NCBI GenBank assembly: GCA_032622095.1
Contig: CP136066.1
Location: 52,854,609 to 52,918,608 of the forward strand
DNA length: 64,000 nucleotides
Direction: 5' to 3'
Origin: Siphonodentalium dalli
Lineage: Eukaryota > Mollusca > Scaphopoda > Gadilida > Siphonodentaliidae
Every line of letters begins with the position of its first letter. Within the stretch, counting starts at the first letter, position 1. Below, piece by piece: positions 36,501-46,369 of this stretch. Made by a program: the position numbers and the translations under genes. The notes below the pieces were generated by a model. It saw only the letters and a program-made list of their open reading frames with translations. It was not told where the DNA came from and made no database searches.

Positions 36501-37026
36501 ACCATTAGACTCCTCATACCACGTGGATGATTTTGTATAAGTTTGGTGGCAAACGGCGACTAAGCCGATTCTTATCAAATTTAGTGTCCACCCCTCCCCC
36601 CAATCTCTCATCCAGACGTCACCAATTTGGCATCATTGAATCAACAATTAGATTCTTAGTATCATGGAGAAGAATGTGTATAAATTTCGTGGAAATCGGC
36701 GCTAAGATTTTTTATTAATTGTGGTGCCCCTCTCCCATTCCGTGCACGTTTGACATATTAAACCACACCATTATATTACTTATATCATGGGGTAGTTATA
36801 TATAAGTTTGGTGGCAATCGGCGACAAAAATATTATGCCCCTCCCCCTTTCTGCCCCTGATAACAACGGAGTCATTTTATAAAAGTCTAACCCGCACCAT
36901 CTTCTTTCTCGTAAAAAGTTACCCCTGTTAGACCAGACCCCTTTGGTGCCATCTAGATGGCTCCCTGTGAATTTTTATCAAACACAGACAGACAGACAGA
37001 CAGACACTCGCAAATACAGATATAGA
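33594..37026 (-). mobile_element. Complete non-autonomous Helitron-type insertion (3433 bp)
   Basis: On the minus strand it starts TCTATATCTGTATTTGCGAG (from 37026), followed by a (TCTG)n tract at about 36986-37006. It contains about 13 degenerate units of roughly 140 bp between 34.8 and 36.9 kb (plus-strand landmark TTTGGTGGAAATCGGCG). It ends with a GC-rich inverted repeat (GGGTAACCC) and CTAG at 33597-33594. The flanks are two halves of one tandem repeat, which join as ...AAATTA|TATGC; the neighbouring intact unit reads AAATTAGATGC, so insertion was between A and T without target loss or duplication, as Helitrons do. No Rep/helicase gene is present. A 97-codon frame at 34103 (plus) lacks a recognisable domain. 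Confidence 0.88.
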
Positions 37027-37140
37027 TAATTTGACACCAATTGAAAACTATCACTGTAGTAGGTCTTCAAAATCATCATTTTGCAAATTTATTGCATCTA
37101 ATTTGACACCTACTGAAATTATCACTGTAGCATGTCTTAT
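37027..37140. repeat. About 70-bp tandem repeat, right half of a split array
   Basis: Continues the unit interrupted at 33593, starting TAATTTGACACCAATTGAAA. Confidence 0.9.
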
Positions 37141-37963
37141 TACCTGTAGGAGTATGACTATAGTGTGGTATGCCTAGATTGTGACGACCACAAACATTTG
37201 GTAAAATGGAGGACCATGCAGTATATACGGAAACACCTTAACTATAGATACTGTTGTATTGCAAACGCAGAATATTTATGTTGGTCGTATGTCTGCATGA
37301 AATCGATGTCGTTGAGCATAATGGAAACGAGTTGTAATGTCGTCACGCCGTTTGCTGAATTAATAAGCCTCGCCGTCATTGATTTTGGATGAAGAGTAAA
37401 CTGTACCTTTTCCTGTACATGCACTGGTTTTATACTATGGCAGTTTTGACAACTCTTTGACAACTCTATGTCAGGCTGCGACATCACCCTCACACAAAAA
37501 TTATGAGATTCATTCTTGTGCAGTTTCTATACATGAACATGTAGCACTACATATCAGCTTGGATAAAATAAAGTTGTAAAATGTTGAGTTTAAAGAACGA
37601 TATTTTTGTAAGTTTTTGGAATAGCATTCGAAAAAATAACACTACATTATTTGTTCAAACCGACCTATGTAACTTCACTCAGAGCAGCGGGAGGGAAAAC
37701 ACTTTCAACATGAAAATGGATGACTACCATCATTTTAAGTGTATAGCTTTGACAAGTAAACGGTAGAGTATCGCCCTCGGTGCAAGGAGGACTATTATGA
37801 ACTCTCTGACGAGTTTACAAGTTGGAAGTTAAATGTTTGAATTCGGCACCCCTGTGATCAATATCAGCCGACCGAGGTGACTGTTAATAAACACACGCAG
37901 ACAATATATAATTGACACAATCAAACCTCAGTCAATGTGCGGGTTGGAACACTTTGTGATCCT
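37141..37963. other. No gene seen
   Basis: Single-copy-looking DNA between the split repeat and the TTAA transposon. Frames at 37165 and 37581 have no domains. Confidence 0.5.
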
Positions 37964-37967
37964 TTAA

Positions 37968-37997
37968 GGCCTATGGGAAGCAGTGAAAATAGGTGAC
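37968..37997 (+). repeat. Left TIR of the 7.56-kb transposon
   Basis: 30 bp, an exact reverse complement of 45499-45528, with TTAA immediately outside. Confidence 0.95.
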
Positions 37998-39645
37998 TAA
38001 AAAACATATAAGGACCCTGACTTGAGTTCATTGACAAGCAGGACAGGGCTAACATTTGCATCAGCAGTTTGAAGAGTCATTATAATGCTATTGTCTGGTT
38101 GGAAAAAAATATGTCTCATGCAAAATGTGACTTTTGTGAATATTTTTTTCCAAAGCAAACTAAATACTCTCACTTACATTTTTGACAAACTAAAAAGATG
38201 GCAATATCACAATTTAAACATGTCATAAAACAAGCGCCAATTGGTTTCGTCAAGCTTGTGATAGATGGTGAAGAAATATTTAGTTGTGGCAACGGCCCAA
38301 TGGAGGAAAATGCAAGAAAATGGCCGCTCGCAAGACGATGACTCGAAATCTAGGTGACTAATATGTGTCTATCACATATTACTGAACGATCAAGACCGCG
38401 ATCTGCTGATCCTGGGTATAAATACAATCCAGCATGAACGGTGCAAACTTACATATCAGTATAAAAGCATCTTTGATGAAATAAAGCTGTTTTCAGCGTC
38501 AATAAATATTTTACAACTTTCGGTTTGTTTTGATTTCGAAGAGGGTGCGTAGGGATACGAAAATTAGCGATAACGGTTGGTACAAAAAACACACAATCGC
38601 GCCATTAAAAATTCCCAGACTATAAAATTGTTATAAACTATCGAGTAACGAACTTTCTTCCAAATAGAAGACGTAAATAAACATTGTGATTTCATTAAAA
38701 AAATTGGGAATTTTTTGACCGAAGATTCGCATAAATATTTCGACCAATCAAAATGACTTCCGGTGTGGCTGATAGAATGATAGAAAAATCGTAAACTTTC
38801 AGAGTTTACGCGTTTAAAAAACTAATTCGGCCGCGATCAAGCATAATATGTCTTCCTAAATATTGACTATTGACGTATATGTCACCATACATAGTTTGAT
38901 TCTCTGATCAGGGTGACGATCGTTTTACAGATCGATTTCATTTTCCAATTTGATCGAGTATTTACGATAGCCCACATATTTGGGGTCAGGTTTATATCCC
39001 CATGGACCGAAAAGGTAAACAATTGCTTGAAAAGCATAATTTGATAATATGTAAGTGCGATCTGTACTATAATCACATACATATAGTAGCTACAATAATA
39101 GTATTTTGGGGGTTCTCTACTATTGCCTTGTAAACTGATGATTTCGGGAGGCAATTCGAAAAAAAACATGAAAAACAACACATGTGTCATGATGTGAGGC
39201 CACAATCTATGGAAAGACAAATTGAACTGTGTTTGCAAATGAAGAGTTAAGCACATGTTCAACCACCTATTTGCTTCCCATAAAAATACTTGCTTTTAAC
39301 GTCCAAATCTTATAAATTTTTGATTTCACTTTCCAAACGATGCATTTTTAATAATTAGCATGCATATACATGTGTAGGATACTAAAATAAAATGTTTTTA
39401 ATTGTTGTTATGAACATGATCATAGGCAACCAATCAGACTCCAAGGAAGGTGACAGGTTGGTTTGAAAGTGTGTTTACAGTTTGTCAGTACAGTTCTGTG
39501 TGAAGTGGACAAGTTGAAAAATATTTCAGTGGTTTCAAAAAATTTGGAAAAAAAATCGTCATTTGTCACAATATTGTGGCACATTTTTGTGTATTATTCA
39601 TCCTTCTGTTGTGCTATTACATTATTATATTTTGTTCATGTTTAA
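37998..39645. other. 5' non-coding region of the transposon
   Basis: 1.6 kb without a supported gene. A TATAAATA motif (about 38417) and an AATAAA (about 38479) are present but cannot be tied to a transcript. The minus frame 38882-39262 (126 codons) has no domain. The promoter of the SGNH ORF should lie here. Confidence 0.45.
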
Positions 39646-40361
39646 ATGGCTGGAAGAAAGTTGCGAAAATCTTGTAATAAGTTATCTGAGGAAGCTGTGA
39701 ATTTTAGTGTTGGAAATAACTGCCGAGTTTTCCTAGTTTCTGACAGCAAAGGACGATATCTTCAGCAGGAAGTTCTTGACAGTGATAATATTAATGTTCA
39801 ATTTATATATAAGAGTGGAGCCAAGTTTCAGAATAGTTATAAGGGTTTGAAATCAAATTTTTTTACTGCATTGCAACTTGTAGGCCTACCTGTGTTCCAA
39901 TTGTTGTTATCTGGTTAGGAACTTGTGATTTGTCAAACTTTCAAAATGGTTATATCACGTTGCCACAAGACAGTACAGTCAATTGTGAAAAATCAATTAT
40001 TGAACAGCTGAAATTCAAAGAAGCTATTGTTACTGCAAAATCTCATGCACAAGTTGTTTTTTTAGAATGTCCAAAAGTGTCAGCTGATTGTTGGAATAAT
40101 TCCAGGACATATCCTCTGACAACCAGCATTGATTCTAATATAAATGTGATTGTTGACACCTTGAATAGTGATATCCATACAATGAACATCTTGCCAACTC
40201 CAAAATTAAATAATGATCTCGTATATACATCCATTGTCCAAGGCCAGCGTGCAACACAAATTGATTTAACTTTATTACCGGATGGAGTGCACCCTAGCAA
40301 AGATCTTTCAAGAGTATGGCTTCTTAGACTGTATAAACTAGTACACAAACTTGCAAATTAA
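39646..40361 (+). pseudogene. SGNH-hydrolase-like protein of the transposon (one frameshift)
   Basis: The start MAGRKLRKSCNK opens a frame to 39918, and the matching second frame runs to the stop at 40361. A one-base shift at the T7 run 39858-39864 joins them. Across the break the order is that of SGNH/GDSL-type folds: block I VFLVSDSKGRYL (candidate Ser codon 39745-39747), block III IVVIWLGTCDLS, a central strand VVFLECP, and block V DGVHPS with candidate Asp and His codons at 40281 and 40290. The full length would be about 239 residues. SGNH enzymes hydrolyse esters, but some homologues in transposons have no proven activity. ATTAAA at 40428-40433 may end its transcript. The transposase ATG follows 164 bp later on the same strand. 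The shift could also be a homopolymer sequencing error. Confidence 0.7.
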
Positions 40362-40525
40362 ATACTCAAGACATCAGGTTTAAGGGATTGCTCTGTCGCC
40401 TGATGTTAGTATTTATGCTTTTCTGTCATTAAACTATATTTATGCATTAAATCATCAAAATATTGTGGTATCATATTATATGTACATGTAATTATTGTAT
40501 CTTGATATACCTGGTACCTGTAGTC

Positions 40526-43500
40526 ATGGGTAGCAAACGTAAAATACAACGGGTGTTCAATAAGCATTCACTGAAAAGATTACGACAAACAAATCCAATG
40601 CTTGGCTTTGGAAACACGGATAGTATCTCTCTTGAACATTTACATGTATCCACTTCCCCACATGTTTCTGATTTCTCCGAGACTCAAATCACAAATGTTC
40701 CCTTTGACCCATGTAGAGAGTTTGAGATACTGCAATCTGAGCCCTCGTCAGATAAGTCGATCACCATTACAATAAAACAAAAACCGGATGTAATGCCACC
40801 CACAGGATACAGGTGCATAGATTTAAATAGGCTATCTGATCACATTAACATCCTATCACAACACCACATGGAGTGCTCCAAAGAGTCAAACATTTCTTCT
40901 TATGGCCCTCCTTTTACATTGACTGATGAGGCTCAAAGACATGGGCTAGCAAGTGTGCTTCAGTACAAATGTACCAGTTGCGGTGAAAGATTTTTATTTC
41001 GAACATCAAGTAAAGTAGAGGTTGATGGTGCACAGAAGAAGAAGATACATGACATTAATTTGAGAAGTGTATGGGGCAACATGGCTACTGGTGGTGGTGC
41101 AATGGAGCAGAATGAGCGCTTTGGTGTTTTGGACATGCCTGGACTATCTCAAAATACATTTTCCAAGATAGAGACCATTATTTCTACCAAATGGCATGAA
41201 ATTCTTCACGAAGATATCTTGCTGAATGGTATTGAGGAAAGACATCTGGCCAAGGAGCGTGGACATATTGAAGATGGTGTGCCATATATAACTGTAATTT
41301 GTGATGGTGATTGGTCAAAAAGATCCCACAAGCATTCATATAATGCTCCTGGAGGTGTTGTCATCATTGTTGGAGCGGCTACTAAAAAACTGCTCTATGT
41401 GGGTGTCAGGAACAAGAATTGCTCTATATGTGCAAAAGCAAAAAAAAGGCCTACAACCACCATAACACATTTGTTATCGCAATTGGTCAAAATCGAGTCA
41501 GGCTATGGAAAGTGATATCATTGTTGAAGGATTCAAGGCTGCGGAGCAAATGCATGGAGTCAGATTTAAGTATCTTGTCGGTGATGGAGATAGCAGCACG
41601 TTTGCACGCATCAAAGAAGAGGTCCCTGTGTGGGGTTCAAAAGTACAGAAACTTGAGTGTGCAAATCATTGCTGTAAATGTTTGCGAGGTAAATTGGAAA
41701 ATTTAGTCACCGACAACCCTTCATACAAGGGTCAAAATAATCTGACAAAGTTAATGCGAATGAAAATGGTGGCAAGTGTCAGAAACACCATTAAAAATGG
41801 TCTGAGCAATATCATGTCTCATCAGAATCTGACAAACAGTCAAATATCGAAGGCCTTGGGAAAGACATCCGCAATGTTGCTAAACATGTTTTTGGAGACC
41901 ATACCCACTGTTCATCTTTCTGTTTCAAAAAATCTCAGAAAACAATACATGTATCTGCATCTGTCAATGTACCACTTTCTAATGACCCCGTAGCAACAAC
42001 TTCCTCTGATATACCCTCCTTGTCTCACACACATGACTCCCAACTTTCTACTGATATTTCTGAACAAACTCATCAAGTCTCAGCCTCATCCACAACTATT
42101 GTTGATTCACCTGATGATGATATGTGTCAGGAAATTGATGATGTTGTTAATTTCTGGAAAGATCTGGATGTTAATGTTGACAAGATGGAAGATGATGAAG
42201 GTGATGGATATGCTGCCCTACAAAATAAAGATCTCATGAACGACCTGCAGAAAATTCTTGACACAATGGCCCAGAAATCTACTGCTCTGATTGCGAACAG
42301 CACTACAAACCTTGCAGAAAATTGGATGTTCATCCGAACACGTTTTGATGGTGGTAAAATCTTTAACCGTACAAATCGAGGTTCTTGGCATGCCAGGTGT
42401 TATGGAGAAGGTCTGCGACGTAATCTTGGACCATTGTGGGCGTCATTAACTTGGTAAAAGAGTTTTGGAACTGATGCAGGACAAAACTTTCATTTATTAT
42501 ACAAACAGAGAGAGAAACATCTAGAAACAAGCCTCAGAAATCAGAATAAACCCGAAGCAAAAGAATGGAGAAGAAAAAGAAAAATTGCGGCAGCTAAAGA
42601 TGCAAATGCAAAACAGGCAAGACTGGAATATGGACCAGAGGCACTGGAAGTCTCAGATGACATTAGCCAAGATAACCTAACCAGCAAATGCGAAGATTTC
42701 TTGAAGAACCATATCAATATAACACCGGAATCTATTGAGGCTATTGAAAAATCTACAAAAGAACAATCTGCTTCTGGGTTGTGGGCAGAGGAAAGACGCA
42801 TCAGAGTGACATCATCAAACTTTGGTGAGATATCAAAACGAAAACCCACACTAAAAATAGACCTCTTCGTTAAGCGACTTCTTTACTCCACATTTCATGG
42901 GAATCGCATTACTAGGAAAGGGCTACGGCTAGAAAAATCAGCAGTTAAAGAATACATTGCCAAGTGTCGATTGATTGACGATCAATGTAAGGTTGAGTCC
43001 ATGGGGTTATGTGTTTCCCCTGAATTTCCTTTCTTAGCAGCAAGTACTGATGGTTTGGTAATACGTCAATCTAGAGGTCAAGGTCTGTTGGAAATTAAGC
43101 ATGTGTTGATGACAAAGCAACATAGTTTTCAAGAGGCATGCTCGTCAGTTCAAAATTTTCCTTTAGAGTTGATAAATGGTGAATTCAGGTTAAAAAGAAC
43201 ACATAACTTTTATTATCAAATCCAAGGTCAAATGAATGTTTTCAATCTTCCCTGGCTTGATTTCCTTGTAAGGCGTACTGATCCGTATGAGTTGCATATA
43301 GAGCACATACAGAAGGATGAATTGTTTTGGCTCAATCAAATGGTTCCGAAACTTTCATCATTTTACCATAAAATAATCCTTCCGGAACTAGCATCTCCGA
43401 GATATGGTCAATCTCCTGGAATTCGGGAGCCTGGTGTCTGGGTAATATATATATCTATATATAATCAAAGTGTTTGGCTGTGTGTATGTTTTTTGTGACT

Positions 43501-43842
43501 TTATTGGCATGTTTGTAATATCACACCCATCTGTTCAATAGAGCCCAAATTTGGAACACCTCCCGTGGCATACCTTCAAACACATCTTGCAAAATGGCAT
43601 AAACAATTTAAGAGCTATCGGGTATCTGTTAAATTACCATCTTAAAGCATTCCAGCTTGCCTGGACATGTACATGTATCTTTATATCATCTGAAACAAGC
43701 GGTATAATTTTACCTTCATTTATTTCAGTTTGAGGAGCACAAGACAACAAAATCTGTTTCACAAAAAACAAGAAAGAAAATCACAGCCAGCAATGTGAGA
43801 TATATGTCTATTGAGAAATCGCTGTATTCGTTGACGGCCTGA
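40526..43842 (+). pseudogene. DDE transposase (Mutator/Kolobok-like) fused to YqaJ-family nuclease, disabled
   Basis: I chose the ATG at 40526 (MGSKRKIQRVFNKHSLKR, basic start); the frame opens 21 codons earlier without support. Order: basic N-terminus; zinc-type CTSCGERF; DDE core with VICDGDWSKRSHKHSYNAPG (Asp 41303 or 41309) and KNCSICA; then, after a frameshift near 41465, NWSKSSQAMESDIIVEGF and YLVGDGDSSTF (Asp 41583/41589), with ECANHCCKCL following. A second shift near 41860 leads to DIRNVAKHVFGDH, then TTNLAENW (candidate Glu 42317) and WHARCYGEGLRRNLGPLW. A TAA stop at 42455-42457 is in frame with the downstream part. The C-terminal domain is PD-(D/E)XK of YqaJ type: ERRIRVTSSNFG, STDGLV (Asp 43049), LLEIKH (Glu 43091, Lys 43097), YYQIQGQMNVF. 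A phase-0 donor at 43442 and a CAG acceptor at 43728 give a last exon, 43729-43842. Two shifts plus one stop make this copy non-functional unless they are sequence errors. Confidence 0.82.
42630..43441 (+). other. YqaJ-type PD-(D/E)XK nuclease domain within the fusion
   Basis: This part is uninterrupted. Established knowledge: YqaJ proteins belong to the lambda-exonuclease-like branch of PD-(D/E)XK nucleases that resect DNA ends during recombination. The motif order RVTSS, E (GLRLEKSAVKEY), D-G, E-I-K, Q-x-Q is complete, so the nuclease part retains its predicted catalytic residues even though the transposase part is broken. Confidence 0.8.
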
Positions 43843-43943
43843 AGAAGTGATGACTGATGGTACTGTTGATGTTGTAGCTTGGGCGGTGAGATCAGATGTA
43901 GGAATAATTGTTGGCTGCACTGAAGCTGAAGCTGTTGTGGATA

Positions 43944-44147
43944 ATGGCGAACATATCACATGAGTGGGTGGATGATTCTGGATCGTCAAAGTGGTATACT
44001 GGTAGGGTGACTTCCCTGGTTGACGGTACTGATGGGCGAGCTGGTGCGATATACACCGTTCATTATGATGATGAAGACACTACCTATGAAGTAGACCACC
44101 TTGTTGATGATTACACATCTGGCTCTGTTCGTTTTACTGATATATAA
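43944..44147 (+). CDS. Small Tudor/chromo-like domain protein of the transposon
   Basis: 67 residues from an ATG at 43944 (MANISHEWVDD); an upstream in-frame ATG at 43908 adds 12 residues with no domain match. The pattern EW-x-WYTGRV, then IYTVHYDDEDTTYEVDHLVDDY resembles the W-x-G-x-V ... Y-x-V-x-Y-D-x-E-D-x-Y barrel of Tudor/SAWADEE/chromo-type readers, which bind modified histones or other proteins. It lies 100 bp after the transposase stop, inside the TIRs and on the same strand. It could be an independent ORF or an alternative last exon. A GTAAG just after the stop may be a donor. No break is seen. Confidence 0.55.
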   Translation: MANISHEWVDDSGSSKWYTGRVTSLVDGTDGRAGAIYTVHYDDEDTTYEVDHLVDDYTSGSVRFTDI

Positions 44148-44149
44148 AG

Positions 44150-45498
44150 GTAAGATAAGATGCATTCAAATGAACATGAACAGTCTATCTATTATTGCAA
44201 CAATTTATCTTGTATACTAGCATGCTACGGTATAATAGAAACTTTGATAGTCAGTTAGTAACTAATTCAACTTGTCTTGTTTCCAATATCTGTAAGATAC
44301 ATGTATTTGTCCATGTAGTTCAGTTTATGACCCCTTGAAATTAAGCAAATATCCCATGTCCCATAGATTCCACATGTTGCCACATCATGCCATTGCCAAG
44401 TTTTGATGATTGATTTTATTTAATGTTCAATATCACTATTTACATCAAAATCATATCTCTTTAATATTTGTAATAATATAAACACACCTGTTAACTACAG
44501 TACTGCAATAATGTAAGATATATTTTAGTTGTATCCTGATCTAAAAATGTACACATTTTAAATCAATTGAGCAAACATTAGAAATAGATCATAGGTATGT
44601 TTCGACATCCCATTTTATTTCACAACCTGATCAAGTACTGTTAGATCCATTTGTTTTCTTTCAGATGTGGTAGAGTATTTCATGCTGCAAATAGATATTA
44701 CCTGTATTTTTACCCGATGCATCCACGGTTTGCTGATTTATCATCCTTTACATATATATATTACCTTGACTGATTTTGCTGACCGATAGTTACTTGAGCC
44801 TTCGGAGCCAAGTGTGGTGAGTATACAGGTTCTCATATCTTTTTTTGATGTTCTTACCTTTTCAATTGTTCTGCTAACTTGTAATGTTGTTTCACTTCTA
44901 GTACAATATTTTTGCCAAACAAATTTGTGTCTGACATCAATGGTGTTGCCCCTTGACACCTGTTATTAATTCATTTAATGCTGTGGGCCTTTTCAAGGCC
45001 CTTTTACGATCAATTATGCTGTCTTACACATATTCAGTTGAGCACATGTAAGACTGTATTGAATTTCAATTGTTATTTGTGAAGTTGTACTTCCCGAACT
45101 TATGAACATTTTGTCTTCCATACATTTCACTGCTAATGTAGTTCCAGTCAGCAGATAGTTAGTCAATCAAAACAAATGTTTGAAGCCAATTTGCAACATT
45201 TTCTTATTATTTATCATGCAATACACCAAGTGCTTGTCCTGATTTGAATAATGGAGTTTATGACCATGGTGTTTATTTTCAGTTTTGATGTTCCATTTCC
45301 TGTTACCTGAACATAGGAATTGTGTTGTCTTTCTACAGATTTTGGAGGAACATCAGAGTTCAAACTACCTGTAACAGACTTTTGTGGTAAGTTTGATGCT
45401 GTTTCATTGTCAATGACTCCTGTAGAAATAACAGGAACCTAAACTTGTTGAATTTTGCCACAATATTGCATGTATTTCCACTTGGTGTCCATTTTCTT
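44150..45498. other. 3' non-coding region of the transposon with splice-like sites
   Basis: There is no ORF with a domain. Several good splice-like sites exist: TTCTTTCAG|ATG near 44664, GTGTG|GTGAGTAT near 44819, and CTACAG|ATT near 45340 paired with TGTG|GTAAGTTTG near 45388. They suggest spliced, possibly non-coding 3' exons. Confidence 0.4.
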
Positions 45499-45528
45499 GT
45501 CACCTATTTTCACTGCTTCCCATAGGCC
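45499..45528 (-). repeat. Right TIR of the 7.56-kb transposon
   Basis: 30 bp, an exact reverse complement of 37968-37997, with TTAA immediately outside. Confidence 0.95.
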
Positions 45529-45532
45529 TTAA

Positions 45533-45980
45533 ACAAAAATTATTACAAAAATTATTTAATAAAAAATGTAAACTCAATTCTTGGTTTTGTTACTTTTAGA
45601 GTAACTTACTTGCTCTATTATTGTTCGCAAATACAAATATTTAATCCAAACAGGATATATTGGTATATAAAAAATGAGATCGAACTTATGGCCCATTCAC
45701 GGATTCTCAGATACATATATAAAATTGTTAAACACAAAATATAATTTTTAATATGTGTTTCTTTCGATTAAACATCTAGCTCAACTTAACAACAATTAAA
45801 AAAACCCATTGTTTGGAATGAAAATATTAAGGAAAAGCGGCTTTGTAACATCCGCCTGGATATCCCGAGCCAATTGTCGTTATTAGCATTCGCGGCGAAC
45901 GACCGATCGCATCGATGGGCGGAATGAGGCGGCTCCGTCTTGGGGGTACTGTAAGTCAAATCAGCAATTTCAATTTCGAC
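45533..45980. other. No gene seen
   Basis: Short AT-rich spacer between two TTAA-type elements. Confidence 0.5.
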
Positions 45981-45981
45981 C

Positions 45982-46362
45982 TTAACCCTTTACCCAACAG
46001 AAGGGCCCTGTGCCAATGCATTCTCTTATATATGCGAGTCGACCATAGGTCGCCTCGCATATATAAGAGAATGCATTGGCTTAACGCATTAAATATTATA
46101 AAGAAAAAATGGTAAAAAGTGTTTAAAAAGATTTTTTTAGGCCAATGCATTCTCTTATATATGCGAGGCGACCTATGGTCGACTCGCATATATAAGAGAA
46201 TGCATTGGCACAGGGCATAACTGTAACTATCACAATGTGGTCAAGGAGCCGGTTCCAATGATATCCATATTTGTATGGTTCTATTGAGACAGACCGAAGA
46301 TATTTTAGGCTGTTGAAGCTTTACTTGGCCGGTTTTGGCCGGTTTGTTGGGTAAAGGGTTAA
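45982..46362. mobile_element. piggyBac-like MITE with TTAA flanks (hosting another MITE)
   Basis: TTAA (45982-45985) is followed by CCCTTTACCCAACA, and the right end TGTTGGGTAAAGGG (46345-46358) is followed by TTAA (46359-46362). CCCTTT-type TIRs next to TTAA are characteristic of piggyBac elements. Without the nested insertion the element would be about 160 bp. It has no coding capacity. Confidence 0.85.
46005..46216. mobile_element. Double-hairpin fold-back MITE, short form, nested in a piggyBac-like MITE
   Basis: The termini are GCCCTGTGCC and GGCACAGGGC, with the same 75-bp hairpin at each end as in the 17-kb copy. Only about 60 bp lie between the hairpins, so it is an internally deleted member of the same family. 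Confidence 0.88.
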
Positions 46363-46369
46363 ACGGACA

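Larger units (their letters stand above)
37964..45532 (+). mobile_element. 7.56-kb TTAA-flanked DNA transposon with SGNH, DDE-YqaJ and Tudor-like genes
   Basis: Perfect 30-bp TIRs lie at 37968-37997 (GGCCTATGGGAAGCAGTGAA...) and 45499-45528. TTAA is on both outer sides (37964-37967 and 45529-45532), the target duplication used by Kolobok and piggyBac superfamilies. The transposase lacks piggyBac signatures and has a Mutator-like DDE domain, so Kolobok or a relative is the better fit (inference). The cargo, all on plus, is an SGNH-hydrolase-like ORF, a transposase/YqaJ fusion and a small Tudor-like ORF. The coding regions are damaged, but the ends are intact. Confidence 0.85.

Noticed and set aside
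38882-39262. 126-codon minus-strand ORF inside the 7.56-kb transposon
   Set aside because: No domain and opposite strand to all supported genes.
39646-40361. An intron instead of a frameshift in the SGNH ORF
   Set aside because: No GT-AG pair fits between the two frames; a T7 homopolymer lies exactly where the frames exchange.
37964-45532. Classification of the 7.56-kb element as piggyBac because of TTAA
   Set aside because: The transposase motifs are Mutator/Kolobok-like, and the TIR starts GGCC rather than CCCT/CCCTTT.
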